From the NCBI RefSeq assembly GCF_014138285.1, contig NZ_JACGXN010000001.1, positions 1,849,314-1,913,313 on the forward strand: a DNA stretch of 64,000 nt. The letters are read 5' to 3'. The notes beneath the pieces were generated by a model that did no database searches, was not told where the DNA came from, and saw only the letters and a program-made list of their open reading frames with translations. Every line of letters starts with the position of its first letter. The first letter of the stretch is position 1. Below are positions 7,732 to 16,231 of the stretch, in pieces. The DNA comes from Phyllobacterium myrsinacearum (GTDB taxonomy: Bacteria > Pseudomonadota > Alphaproteobacteria > Rhizobiales > Rhizobiaceae). Made by a program: the position numbers and the translations under genes.

Positions 7732-9119
7732 CTCCGTTGAAAGTCGGGTGAAACAAGCAGAAGGGCGACGCCCGTCTGGATGGATTCGGCGCGGTTGATT
7801 TCCGTTGCCGTGGTGTCGGTCAACGCGTTTCCGAGCAGGTTGTCCGCCAGCTCCTGCGGTTTCAGCGACCGGTCGGCCTTTGCTGCCAGCCGCTGGGAGA
7901 CCTCGACGCGCCGCACCAGCGCATCGGGCGCAAGCCAGCTGGCGGCAATGTCGTCATAACCGGCAGGTGAGCGGGGCAGCCAGACCGGCTGTCCCAACTG
8001 GTCCAACAGGTTGGCGAAGTTGGCTTTGCCAAGGTCGGGATAGTCCAGCCCGCGCATGGCAGAGACCAGCCATTCCCATGGTGTCTTGATCTTGGAGGAC
8101 TGAGATGTCCACGCTTGGGGTGCCTGAACGAGTGCTTCATAAACGGTCGGTAAATTGCCGTCCGAGGCGAGAAATGCCTTGCTGACCCGGTTCACGACTG
8201 CATGCGGTGGTGTGTCGGAGATAAAGTGGCGGCAGAGTTTTGTCGCGATATGTTTCGCCGTTGCCGGATCGCTGGCAAGGTCTTTCAGGACGGCGCCCGC
8301 CTGATCTTCGCCTGTTGCGCCGTAAACGCGGTGGCGGATCAGCCGGTCGCCGGGCTGGTGCAGGCCGGGGCGATATTGAAAAACACCCGCCTCGTTGGTA
8401 TCGGCCTTGCCGCCCATGCGTCCCGCAGACCAGCCGGTGAGGGCCAGCGCAAACTCCGTGACATCCTTTTGCGTGTAACCGGACCCGACACCAACGGTGT
8501 GCAGTTCCATGATCTCGCGGGCAAGGTTCTCGTTGATCCCCGGCAGCTTATCGGCATTGCGCCGTTTGGCGCGTGCCGCCAGCGGACTGTCAGGGCCTGC
8601 CGAGCGGATCTGATCGAGATAGATCAGCATGGCCGGATGCTGCTCGACGGCAAACAGCAGATCGGTAAAGTGGCCTGTGATGTGCGGGCGGATCGCTTCC
8701 CGCTCGAAGGCGCCGGCAAGGCTCAACATGGGAGGGTTGTCGGCCGACACGGCAAAATGGTTCGACCAGAAATGGACGAGCGCTTCCATAAATGGCGTCG
8801 GTGTCTGCAAAGCATTGAGGCCGCGTGCCTCGATTTCGCTGCGGTAGAGCAGGCGGGCAGCTTTGTTCAGTTCCTGCTGCAGCGCAATTCTTTCATCCCC
8901 CGCGAGCGCCTGCAGTTTTTGCCGGTCATCGGCATAATTCGTCGCGATTTCTGGCGTGGTCTGCAACTGTGTAAAGGCCGAAGGATGCGGCTCATATTCA
9001 GCAATCTGATCCAGCAGCCAGCGGCGCGGTTCCGCAGGAAACGGCTCGCTTGCCCGCTTTCCCAAGCCAAAGCGATTGACTGCAATGGCAGCGGTCGCAT
9101 CGGGTGTGGTGGTGACCAT
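7728..9119 (-). CDS. DUF1800 protein
   Basis: A 463-residue DUF1800 protein (COG5267). Visible family features are AVNRFGLG near the N-terminus (about residues 14-21), the FWSNHFAVS segment in the first third, NENLAREIMELHTVGVGSGYTQKDV in the middle (split as NENLAREIMELHT and GVGSGYTQKDV) and FISDTPPHAVV. It has no obvious signal peptide, unlike its Tat-exported DUF1501 partner, with which it overlaps by 4 nt; joint export or complex formation is possible but unproven. A GCGACGGATT-N13-CGTTCA motif lies 40 to 70 nt upstream and matches one before the sigma-factor operon. Confidence 0.9.
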   Translation of the reverse strand: MVTTTPDATAAIAVNRFGLGKRASEPFPAEPRRWLLDQIAEYEPHPSAFTQLQTTPEIATNYADDRQKLQALAGDERIALQQELNKAARLLYRSEIEARGLNALQTPTPFMEALVHFWSNHFAVSADNPPMLSLAGAFEREAIRPHITGHFTDLLFAVEQHPAMLIYLDQIRSAGPDSPLAARAKRRNADKLPGINENLAREIMELHTVGVGSGYTQKDVTEFALALTGWSAGRMGGKADTNEAGVFQYRPGLHQPGDRLIRHRVYGATGEDQAGAVLKDLASDPATAKHIATKLCRHFISDTPPHAVVNRVSKAFLASDGNLPTVYEALVQAPQAWTSQSSKIKTPWEWLVSAMRGLDYPDLGKANFANLLDQLGQPVWLPRSPAGYDDIAASWLAPDALVRRVEVSQRLAAKADRSLKPQELADNLLGNALTDTTATEINRAESIQTGVALLLVSPDFQRR

Positions 9120-9159
9120 GGTCTTCTCCGTTCGCAGCCTGTCTGGCGTTGACAGTCAT

Positions 9160-9188
9160 TGAACGGGAGGACCGGAGAAATCCGTCGC
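9160..9188 (-). promoter_or_regulatory. Putative ECF promoter of DUF1800-DUF1501
   Basis: Read on the minus strand: GCGACGGATT, 13 nt, CGTTCA. The same arrangement with the same spacing (GCGACGGATT-N13-CGTTTA) occurs at 11097-11125 before the operon that encodes the ECF sigma factor. The predicted start site would give a leader of about 30 nt in both cases. No other copy was noticed in the intergenic regions checked by eye. Confidence 0.65.
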
Positions 9189-9193
9189 CGTGC

Positions 9194-9664
9194 CTATTCT
9201 TTTTTTGCCGGTGCTTGCCGCAGGATGATATTGCGCTTTTTCAGACCATCGACGAGCGCCTTGCGATCATCAGGCGAAAGGCTTTCGGCGAATGAGACGA
9301 TCGTCTGCTCGATACGGGTCCGCAGGGCAAAATCGGCGTCACGCGCCTTGGTCAATTCCGCGCTGATGGCCACGGGATCGACCACATCCTGCGCCAGCAG
9401 GCGGGCGATCTCGGTGCGGCTTGCCCGACCGGCATCCGCCAGCGGCACATTGTCTTTGCGCGCGGCCGACAGGCTCTGGCGTAGCGTCTTCTGCTGTTCC
9501 GGTGTCAGGTATTCGGCGGCAAAACGAACGCCGCGCCGGTTCTCCGTCGTCCAGGAATGCCCGAATGTGTGCCAGATATATCCGCCGCCGATCACGCCGC
9601 CCGCGATGAAGACATTCAGGGCGAGCGAGGCGATGAGAAGCATATTGCGGGATCGTTCGCTCAT
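9194..9664 (-). CDS. CpxP/ZraP-like periplasmic sensor protein
   Basis: 156 residues: one N-terminal transmembrane helix or uncleaved signal anchor (about residues 8-28, LLIASLALNVFIAGGVIGGG) and a helical periplasmic part with two LTxxQ-like motifs, LTPEQQKTLR and LSPDDRKAL. This matches the periplasmic heavy-metal-sensor/CpxP-Spy-like group that monitors envelope stress. Its ATG abuts the stop of the anti-sigma-like gene, so it is the last gene of the sigma operon. It could help the anti-sigma factor sense the periplasm; this role is inferred from position and fold. Confidence 0.75.
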   Translation of the reverse strand: MSERSRNMLLIASLALNVFIAGGVIGGGYIWHTFGHSWTTENRRGVRFAAEYLTPEQQKTLRQSLSAARKDNVPLADAGRASRTEIARLLAQDVVDPVAISAELTKARDADFALRTRIEQTIVSFAESLSPDDRKALVDGLKKRNIILRQAPAKKE

Positions 9665-10075
9665 TTACTCGTCCATTTCATCGGTAATGTTGAAAGCGGT
9701 GACCGCATAGGCCTGATCCTCATACCCACGTGTCTCGGCGGAGTGAATGACACCGATAAGGAGTGCTCCGGTGATCGCACCCGCGAGCCCAATTCCGGCG
9801 ATACCCGTGCCCTGCCACCACAGACGTGCCCGTCTCCAGCCAGACCAGGACTTGCCCGATGCGGCGATGATCTTTTCCCGCAGGACCGTGTCCGGCTGGG
9901 CAATCTGATAGCCCGACAGCAGGGTGTCGAGTTTTGCCGCTGCCGCGAGCGCGGGCCGGGCAAGATCCGGATAATCTTTGATGAATACCACTGCCGCTGT
10001 CTGCTCCGGCGGCGGCCATCGCCTGACATCGGCACCGTAGATTTCCGTCAATTCCTGAAAACGCTCCGGTGTCAT
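9665..10075 (-). CDS. Anti-sigma-factor-like membrane protein
   Basis: 136 residues: a cytoplasmic N-terminus of about 85 residues starting MTPERFQELTEIYGAD, one membrane helix (about residues 91-111, GTGIAGIGLAGAITGALLIGV) and a short periplasmic tail. The layout and the 4-nt overlap with the preceding ECF sigma gene are those of a single-pass anti-sigma factor. No zinc-binding HxxxCxxC motif of the ZAS class is present, so it would belong to a non-zinc class. The partner relation is inferred from coupling, not from a recognised domain. Confidence 0.7.
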   Translation of the reverse strand: MTPERFQELTEIYGADVRRWPPPEQTAAVVFIKDYPDLARPALAAAAKLDTLLSGYQIAQPDTVLREKIIAASGKSWSGWRRARLWWQGTGIAGIGLAGAITGALLIGVIHSAETRGYEDQAYAVTAFNITDEMDE

Positions 10076-10632
10076 CGTGATTCCTCCCGTTTCTCCGCCT
10101 CTTCCAGAATAGCCCGCAGATTGCGCCGGGCCCGCGCCAGGAGGCTTTCAAGTGCTTCAATGCTTATATTCATAATCTCGGCCGCCTCGATATTGGTGAA
10201 CTCCTGATAGTATTGAAGTACGATTGCCTCCCTCTGCCGGTCCGGCAGGGAGGCAAGTGCTTGTTGGATGCGGTCGCTTTCATCCTGGGTTGAAAGCGCT
10301 TCTTCGGGTCCCGGCGCGGTATCCGGCGTGTCAGGTGCCTCGGCGACCGGCTGTTCGCGATGGCGGCGCAGGCGGTCGTAACAGAGGTTGAGCGTGACCC
10401 GGTGCAACCACGTGTCGAAGGTGGCACGGCCGGATTGCCACTTCCCCGCCTGCCGCCAAAGCCTGACAAAGGCTTCCTGTGTCACGTCTTCGGCCTCGTG
10501 TCTGTCGCCAAGCATCCGCACTGCCATGGCAAGCAGGCGCGGCAACTTTCTGGTCACCATGGTGCGGACGGCAGCGTCGTCGTGCTGACCGATCCGGACC
10601 AGAAGTTCTTCATCGGTCTTGCGATTGTCCAA
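10072..10632 (-). CDS. ECF RNA polymerase sigma factor
   Basis: A 186-residue group-4 sigma factor. Region 2 spans about residues 25-90 with MLGDRHEAEDVTQEAFVRLWR and the RATFDTWLHRVTLNLCYDRLRR helix; a proline/aspartate-rich linker follows; region 4 (about 125-175) has ALASLPDRQREAIVLQYYQEFT and an ISIEALESLLARARRNLR recognition helix. Only two sigma domains are present and there is no SnoaL or other C-terminal extension. It follows the EF-hand gene by 18 nt and overlaps the anti-sigma-like gene by 4 nt. It probably transcribes its own operon and DUF1800-DUF1501 from the shared upstream motif. Confidence 0.93.
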   Translation of the reverse strand: MDNRKTDEELLVRIGQHDDAAVRTMVTRKLPRLLAMAVRMLGDRHEAEDVTQEAFVRLWRQAGKWQSGRATFDTWLHRVTLNLCYDRLRRHREQPVAEAPDTPDTAPGPEEALSTQDESDRIQQALASLPDRQREAIVLQYYQEFTNIEAAEIMNISIEALESLLARARRNLRAILEEAEKREESR

Positions 10633-10650
10633 TGTTTTGCACGCTTGCCG

Positions 10651-11058
10651 TTACTCCTGCGAACTGTCTGCAGCACCCTTCTTGTGCGGATGGCGCTCGT
10701 CCTTCGACAATTGACCATCGGCATTCTTGTCGAGACGCTCGAACCGCTTCTTTGATACAATATCCATTTCTGCTGTATCGATGAAGCCGTCATGATTGGT
10801 GTCGATGCGGTTGAACAGTGCCGTTGGGTCGCGCTTGGCATTCTTTGGGGCGGGGCGCTTCAGCCATTCTTCAAGCGACAGTTTACCGTCACCATCCGTG
10901 TCAAACTTGAGAAGCCGCGTCCGCGCTGCTGCCTGATATTCGTCCAGCGAAATCATGCCATCGCCGTTTGTGTCGGCTTTCGGCGCCGCCATTGCCATGG
11001 GCGCGGCAAGGGACAACGGCAGGAGGGCAACAAGAATAGCTGCTCGTTTCAATGTCAT
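10651..11058 (-). CDS. Secreted EF-hand calcium-binding protein
   Basis: About 135 residues with a signal peptide (MTLKRAAILVALLPLSLAAPMAMA) and four EF-hand loops in two pairs: DTNGDGMISLDEY, DTDGDGKLSLEEW, DTNHDGFIDTAEM and DKNADGQLSKDER. All four keep the D-x-[DN]-x-[DN]-G ligand pattern and a terminal E, so calcium binding in the periplasm is expected. Two adjacent ATGs (11061, 11058) follow AAGGA; I prefer 11058 for spacing. It is the first gene of the ECF sigma operon, an unusual companion that could be an output of the regulon or part of its signal sensing. Confidence 0.88.
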   Translation of the reverse strand: MTLKRAAILVALLPLSLAAPMAMAAPKADTNGDGMISLDEYQAAARTRLLKFDTDGDGKLSLEEWLKRPAPKNAKRDPTALFNRIDTNHDGFIDTAEMDIVSKKRFERLDKNADGQLSKDERHPHKKGAADSSQE

Positions 11059-11096
11059 CATTTTTCCTTTCGGGAAACTGTCATCTGTCATGGGCT

Positions 11097-11125
11097 TAAA
11101 CGGTCAAAGCGGGACAATCCGTCGC
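11097..11125 (-). promoter_or_regulatory. Putative ECF promoter of the EF-hand/sigma operon
   Basis: Read on the minus strand: GCGACGGATT, 13 nt, CGTTTA, ending 36 to 39 nt before the EF-hand start codon. It shares the first ten bases, the spacer length and the CGTT core with the motif before DUF1800 (9160-9188). The CGTT core resembles -10 elements of alphaproteobacterial ECF promoters. It would make the sigma factor autoregulated. Confidence 0.65.
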
Positions 11126-11357
11126 TTGTGGAAAAATTTTTTGAAATAGCGCGAGGGGGACGCTATTGTCCCCCTCCGGAGTGAGGCAGAGCAATGCCTG
11201 CGGGTGTCGCAATTGAACGGTATGAACCCACTGGAATCGTTGACCTTCTCTTGGGAGCACCAGCTCGCACAAAGTGCATAGACGGTTAACTTGATGGTTT
11301 TAGACGGATTTTTGATTCCACGCCGGAGACAGGCCGGGCACAGGCTGCGCTACAGAA
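11126..11357. other. Intergenic region between sigma operon and Pho box
   Basis: Besides the two flanking promoter elements it holds a perfect hairpin, GAGGGGGAC-GCTATT-GTCCCCCTC at 11153-11176, without a T run. It may insulate the divergent operons or bind a regulator. No gene, including phoR, is seen here. Confidence 0.5.
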
Positions 11358-11386
11358 CTGTAACATTACTGTCATATGACTGTTAT
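11358..11386 (+). promoter_or_regulatory. Triple Pho box of the pst operon
   Basis: Three 7-nt direct repeats, CTGTAAC, CTGTCAT and CTGTTAT, are spaced by 4 nt (ATTA, ATGA), giving the 11-bp period of PhoB binding units (consensus CTGTCAT-like). The site lies 67 nt before the pstS start. Phosphate-limited activation by PhoB, encoded at the end of this operon, is expected. Confidence 0.9.
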
Positions 11387-11452
11387 ATTGGTTCTATAGA
11401 CGGCAGACGACGTCGGAGGCGTCACACAGTTAATCCAACAGGAGCTGCTCCT

Positions 11453-12499
11453 ATGAACAAGCTTATTTCCACCACTGCTCTGATTGCGATCTCGGTGATT
11501 GCAACGACAGTTGGCGCATCCGCTCGTGACCAGATTCAGGTCAGCGGTTCATCCACTGTGCTGCCATATGCCAAGATCGTTGCTGAAGCTTTTGGCGAAA
11601 CATTCCCCAAGTTCAAGACACCCGTCGTTGAGTCAGGCGGTTCCGGTGCCGGCATCAAGGAATTCTGCAAGGGCGTCGGCGAAAACACCATCGACATTGC
11701 CAATTCCTCGCGTCCGATCAAGGACAGCGAACTGAAGTCCTGCGTTGATGCCGGCGTCAAAGACGTTGAAGAAATCCGCATCGGCTATGACGGCATCGTG
11801 TTCGCGACCGACATCAAGGGTCAGGACTGGGCCCTGGAACCCAAGGACATCTATACAGCTCTGGCTGCGCAGGTCGTTGTTGATGGCAAGCTCGTTGCCA
11901 ACCCCAACACCAAGTGGAACCAGGTCAACCCCAAGCTGCCTGATTGGGACATCGCTGCCTACATTCCTGGCGAAAAGCACGGCACCCGTGAAGTTTTCGA
12001 AGAAAAGCTGATGACCGGCGGTTGCAAGGCAACCGGCGCTGCTGACGCGATCAAGGCTGCCGGCCTTGACGAAAAGGCCGCTGCTGCTGCCTGCATTGCA
12101 ATCCGCAAGGATGGCAAGGCAATCGACATCGATGGCGATTATCCGGAAACACTGGCTCGTATCGATGCCAACAAGACTGGCGTTGGTGTATTCGGCCTCG
12201 CATTTTACGAAAACAATGCGGACAAGCTGAAGGTTGCAACCGTCAACGGCATCAAGCCAAGCACGGAAACCATTGCTTCGGGCAAGTATCCGGTTTCGCG
12301 CCCGCTTTTCTTCTACGTTAAAAAGGCCCATCTCGGCGTTATTCCTGGCCTGAAGGAATATGTGGACTTCTTCCTTGCTGACCAGATGGTTGGTCCGGAA
12401 AGCCCGCTGGTAGAGTACGGCCTGGTTGCTGCACCGGATGCAGAGCGCGAAGCTCAGCGCGCTGCATTTGCTGCTGGCAAGACCATGGCTGGCAAGTAA
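11453..12499 (+). CDS. pstS: Phosphate ABC transporter, periplasmic binding protein PstS
   Basis: 348 residues with a signal peptide (MNKLISTTALIAISVIATTVGASA). The mature N-terminus has IQVSGSSTVLPYAK and further on VESGGSGAGIKEFC, the phosphate-contacting loops of PstS-like proteins, followed by NSSRPIKDSE. The start at ATG 11453 follows AGGAG and gives the signal peptide at the very N-terminus; the long upstream open frame crosses the Pho box and is not coding. It is the first gene of pstSCAB-phoU-phoB and lies behind a Pho box. Length is typical of the alphaproteobacterial PstS subfamily. Confidence 0.95.
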   Translation: MNKLISTTALIAISVIATTVGASARDQIQVSGSSTVLPYAKIVAEAFGETFPKFKTPVVESGGSGAGIKEFCKGVGENTIDIANSSRPIKDSELKSCVDAGVKDVEEIRIGYDGIVFATDIKGQDWALEPKDIYTALAAQVVVDGKLVANPNTKWNQVNPKLPDWDIAAYIPGEKHGTREVFEEKLMTGGCKATGAADAIKAAGLDEKAAAAACIAIRKDGKAIDIDGDYPETLARIDANKTGVGVFGLAFYENNADKLKVATVNGIKPSTETIASGKYPVSRPLFFYVKKAHLGVIPGLKEYVDFFLADQMVGPESPLVEYGLVAAPDAEREAQRAAFAAGKTMAGK

Positions 12500-12510
12500 G
12501 TCAAAAATAA

Positions 12511-12539
12511 CCGGCGCGGACAGGATCTGTTCGCGCCGG
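12511..12539 (+). other. Stem-loop between pstS and pstC
   Basis: CCGGCGCG / CGCGCCGG arms extended by ACAG / CTGT around a 3-nt loop give a stem of about 13 bp starting 11 nt after the pstS stop. The following bases (GATATTTCTT) are not a strong T run. It likely protects the pstS mRNA 3' end or partly terminates, which would raise PstS over PstCAB. Confidence 0.6.
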
Positions 12540-12590
12540 ATATTTCTTGGGGCCTATGCTCTCGTTGCAGGACAGATCGGGGAAGCGTTG

Positions 12591-14057
12591 ATGTCCACCT
12601 TGTTGGTTGTATTGATTGTCATCGCCATTGGCATTGTCGGGTTCTTTCTTGGACGCCAGCGTGCCGTGCGCAGGGATGACAGAAGCATCAAGGCCCATTC
12701 CTTGCCGCATTATCATGGCTGGTGGGTTTTTCTGGTTTCCGTATTGCCTGCAGTCATCTTTATCGCCCTGTGGGCGGTGGCTTCGGGTTTTTACATTGAG
12801 CGTCAGGCTGTAGATAGTTTGCCGGCTCATAACAATGAAAGCGTGATTGCCAGCCAGAGTCTTGAAATCGGCATGGTCGCCGGTATTGCCCGCGGCCTTG
12901 ACAAGCTGAGCGATCAGGAACGCGCAAACCTGCCGACCACCTTTTCCGAATTGCGGCCTATTCTGTCCGACAAGGGTGTTGCCCTTGCGACGGAAGGTCA
13001 GGATTTCATGATCCCGATTGCCGTTCAGTGGAACAAGAGCACGGCACGCGCCCAGAACATCGGCGCTGTTATTGCCATCGCCCTTGCGCTCGCTGGCGCC
13101 ATTTTCGGCCTGTCGGGTGTCAATGTCCGCACACGCGCCCGCAACAATGTCGAGCGGATCATCCTCTGGGGGCTGCTGGCTGCGTCCACCATCGCCATCC
13201 TGACAACGGTCGGCATCGTCCTGTCGATGCTGTTCCAGACGATCACCTTTTTCCAGTCGGTAACCCCTTCGACGTTCTTCTTCGGCACCGTGTGGGACCC
13301 GCGCTTTGCTGCAGCGGGCAGCGATGGTGCACAGGGACAGTTCGGTCTGATCCCGCTGCTTGCCGGTACACTTTATATCGCGCTGGTCGCCATGCTTTTT
13401 GCCGTGCCGGTTGGATTGTTTGCCGCGATCTACATGGCGGAATATGCCAGCCGCACCGTGCGGTCCGTGGTCAAGCCGCTGCTTGAAGTGCTCGCGGGCA
13501 TCCCGACGATTGTCTACGGCTTCTTTGCTCTTGTCACGGTAGGGCCATTCCTGCGCGACATCAGTGCTGCCATATCAGGCGGTTATCCGTTCATCATGGC
13601 GCAAAGCGTGCTCACGGCCGGTATCGTCATGGGCGTCATGCTCATCCCTTTCGTTTCCTCCCTGTCGGATGACATCATCACCGCTGTTCCGGGATCGCTG
13701 CGTGACGGATCGCTCGGCCTCGGGTCGACGCGTTCGGAAACCATCCGCCGCGTTGTGCTGCCCGCCGCCTTGCCGGGTATTGTCGGTGCGCTGCTGCTCA
13801 CCGCTTCGCGCGCCATCGGCGAAACCATGATCGTCGTTCTGGCAGCCGGTGTTGCCGCCAACCTCAATATCAATCCATTCGATGCCATGACCACAATTAC
13901 GGTCAAGATCGTCAATCAGCTGACAGGCGATCTGGAATTCAATTCACCGCAGACGCTGGTGGCATTCGCCCTTGGCCTCACCCTTTTCTTCATCACTCTG
14001 GCGATGAACATTTTCGCGCTTTACATCGTGCGTAAGTACCGGGAGCAGTACGAATGA
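12591..14057 (+). CDS. pstC: Phosphate ABC transporter permease PstC
   Basis: 488 residues, in the long form usual in Rhizobiales. An N-terminal membrane helix and short conserved FFLGR segment, a second helix, a periplasmic stretch (about residues 80-150), then the permease core with six helices. The EAA-like coupling loop reads GSTRSETIRRVVLPAALPGIVGA near residues 379-401 (here GSTRSETIRRVVLPAALP). I set the start at ATG 12591, behind GGGGAAG; the upstream in-frame extension overlaps pstS. Its stop overlaps the pstA start by 4 nt. Confidence 0.94.
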   Translation: MSTLLVVLIVIAIGIVGFFLGRQRAVRRDDRSIKAHSLPHYHGWWVFLVSVLPAVIFIALWAVASGFYIERQAVDSLPAHNNESVIASQSLEIGMVAGIARGLDKLSDQERANLPTTFSELRPILSDKGVALATEGQDFMIPIAVQWNKSTARAQNIGAVIAIALALAGAIFGLSGVNVRTRARNNVERIILWGLLAASTIAILTTVGIVLSMLFQTITFFQSVTPSTFFFGTVWDPRFAAAGSDGAQGQFGLIPLLAGTLYIALVAMLFAVPVGLFAAIYMAEYASRTVRSVVKPLLEVLAGIPTIVYGFFALVTVGPFLRDISAAISGGYPFIMAQSVLTAGIVMGVMLIPFVSSLSDDIITAVPGSLRDGSLGLGSTRSETIRRVVLPAALPGIVGALLLTASRAIGETMIVVLAAGVAANLNINPFDAMTTITVKIVNQLTGDLEFNSPQTLVAFALGLTLFFITLAMNIFALYIVRKYREQYE

Positions 14058-15373
14058 CCGACACAACACTCAATCCTGCTGCAACTGCTCCAGCGAAAGC
14101 AGTTCGGCGCGACATTGGTCTCAAGCGCCGCTACGCTGCCGAACGCCGGTTCAAAATCTACGGCATCACGGCTATCGCCATTGGTCTGTTCTTTCTGGTT
14201 GCGTTGCTGTTCTCCGTGATCTCCAACGGCTACACCGCTTTCTGGCAGACGGAACTCAACCTGTCGGTCAAGCTTGACGAGAAGGTCATCGATCCCACGA
14301 ACAAGCGTGCGACCGATCCCGCCGTTCTGCTGACCGCGAATTATCCGCTTCTTGTGCGCAACGCCCTCGCCGAGAAACTGGGTATCAGTCTTGATGACAA
14401 GCCCGCCATCCGTGAAGTGAGCAAGCTTGTATCCGATGGCTCGCGCAGTCAGCTGCGTGAACTGGTTGCCGGAAACCCGGCACTGATCGGTACAACACAA
14501 AATCTCTGGGTGCTGACCGGCGGTGATATCGATTCCGCCTTCAAGGGACAGATCGATCTGACGGTCGATCAGGCAAATCGCAAAGTGTCGGACCGCCAGG
14601 TTGGCTGGATGAATACCCTGGCCAAAGAAGGTGCCATGGCACAGCGTTTCAATACGGGCCTGTTTACCTTCGGTGCATCGAGCCGTCCGGAAACATCGGG
14701 GCTTGGCGTTGCGCTTATCGGCTCGCTCTACATGATGCTGATTGTCCTGTGCCTTTCGCTGCCTATCGGCGTGGCCGCTTCGATCTATCTGGAAGAATAT
14801 GCCAAGAAGAGCCGCCTGACCGATATCATCGAAGTCAACATCAACAATCTGGCCGCGGTGCCGTCCATCGTCTTCGGTCTGCTCGGATTGGCCGTGTTCA
14901 TCAACTTCTTCGGCCTGCCGCGGTCCGCATCGCTGGTCGGCGGACTGGTCCTGACATTGATGACGCTACCGACAATCATCATCGCGACCCGCGCCGCCCT
15001 GCGCGCCGTACCGCCATCCATCCGTTCGGCGGCGCTGGGTATCGGCGCATCGAAGACGCAGATGGTGTTTCACCATGTTCTGCCGCTGGCCGCGCCCGGC
15101 ATCCTGACCGGCACGATCATCGGCCTTGCCCACGCGCTGGGCGAAACGGCGCCGCTGCTTCTGATCGGCATGGTGGCCTTCGTCGCCAATTATCCGGTCA
15201 CGCCGCTTGATCCGTCAACGGCCCTGCCGGTGCAGATCTACATGTGGGCGAACGAAGCGGAACGGGCTTTTGTCGAACGTACGTCCGGCGCTATCATCGT
15301 GCTGCTTCTGTTTCTTGCAGTCATGAACATCGGTGCCATCATTCTGCGTCGCCGCTTCGAGCGGCGCTGGTAA
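14054..15373 (+). CDS. pstA: Phosphate ABC transporter permease PstA
   Basis: 439 residues. After a cytoplasmic N-terminus rich in basic residues comes helix 1 (about 36-57), a large periplasmic insertion of about 160 residues, and the five-helix permease core with the coupling loop [22 protein letters not shown]. Long PstA proteins with this insertion are normal in alphaproteobacteria. ATGA overlap with pstC indicates coupled translation, consistent with PstC-PstA heterodimer assembly. Confidence 0.94.
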   Translation: MTDTTLNPAATAPAKAVRRDIGLKRRYAAERRFKIYGITAIAIGLFFLVALLFSVISNGYTAFWQTELNLSVKLDEKVIDPTNKRATDPAVLLTANYPLLVRNALAEKLGISLDDKPAIREVSKLVSDGSRSQLRELVAGNPALIGTTQNLWVLTGGDIDSAFKGQIDLTVDQANRKVSDRQVGWMNTLAKEGAMAQRFNTGLFTFGASSRPETSGLGVALIGSLYMMLIVLCLSLPIGVAASIYLEEYAKKSRLTDIIEVNINNLAAVPSIVFGLLGLAVFINFFGLPRSASLVGGLVLTLMTLPTIIIATRAALRAVPPSIRSAALGIGASKTQMVFHHVLPLAAPGILTGTIIGLAHALGETAPLLLIGMVAFVANYPVTPLDPSTALPVQIYMWANEAERAFVERTSGAIIVLLLFLAVMNIGAIILRRRFERRW

Positions 15374-15386
15374 ACGGGAGCGAATT

Positions 15387-16208
15387 ATGAATCTCATGAC
15401 AGAACGATCTCTCGAAAAAGCGGTAAACGACAAAATGAGTGCACAGGTCAATACGATCAAAATGCAGGGCAAGGATGTCACCGTTCACTATGGTGAAAAG
15501 CAGGCCCTGTTCGGTGTCAGCCTTGATGTGCCTGAAAAGATGGTCACTGCGTTGATCGGCCCGTCCGGTTGCGGCAAGTCCACCTTCCTGCGCTCGCTGA
15601 ACCGCATGAACGATACGATTGAAGGCTGCAAGATTGGCGGCAAGATCACCCTCGATGACGAGGATATCTACAATCCGAAGATCGACGTGGTTGAACTGCG
15701 TGCCCGCGTCGGCATGGTTTTCCAGAAACCCAATCCGTTCCCGAAGTCCATCTTCGAGAACGTGGCCTATGGCCCGCGCATCCACGGTCTTGCCAAGAAC
15801 CGGCATGAACTGGAGGAAATCGTCGAGAAGAGCCTGCGCCGCGCGAGCCTGTTCGACGAAGTGAAAGACCGCCTGCATGAAGCCGGAACGGGGCTTTCCG
15901 GTGGCCAGCAGCAGCGCCTGTGCATTGCCCGCGCCATTGCCGTCAGCCCGGAAGTCATCCTGATGGACGAACCCTGCTCGGCGCTTGATCCGATTGCCAC
16001 GGCAAAGGTTGAAGAACTGATCGATGAACTGCGCCAGAACTACACCATCGTCATCGTCACCCATTCGATGCAGCAGGCGGCCCGCGTTTCGCAGCGCACG
16101 GCGATGTTCCATCTCGGAAACCTCGTCGAAGTGGGCGATACGGAAATGATGTTCACCAATCCGACGGAAAAGCGCACGCAGGACTACATCACCGGACGCT
16201 TCGGCTAA
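15387..16208 (+). CDS. pstB: Phosphate ABC transporter ATPase PstB
   Basis: 273 residues. Walker A GPSGCGKS at residues 58-65, Q-loop [10 protein letters not shown], signature [14 protein letters not shown], Walker [14 protein letters not shown] and the switch histidine in VTHSMQQA are all intact. The start at ATG 15387 follows ACGGGAG 13 nt after the pstA stop; the in-frame upstream extension would overlap pstA. It energises PstCA and takes part, with PhoU, in signalling phosphate status. Confidence 0.96.
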   Translation: MNLMTERSLEKAVNDKMSAQVNTIKMQGKDVTVHYGEKQALFGVSLDVPEKMVTALIGPSGCGKSTFLRSLNRMNDTIEGCKIGGKITLDDEDIYNPKIDVVELRARVGMVFQKPNPFPKSIFENVAYGPRIHGLAKNRHELEEIVEKSLRRASLFDEVKDRLHEAGTGLSGGQQQRLCIARAIAVSPEVILMDEPCSALDPIATAKVEELIDELRQNYTIVIVTHSMQQAARVSQRTAMFHLGNLVEVGDTEMMFTNPTEKRTQDYITGRFG

Positions 16209-16231
16209 TCACGGGAAACAGGGATAAGAAT

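Noticed and set aside
8202-9152. 316-codon plus-strand open frame
   Set aside because: Antisense to the DUF1800 gene, no recognisable domain and no suitable start site.
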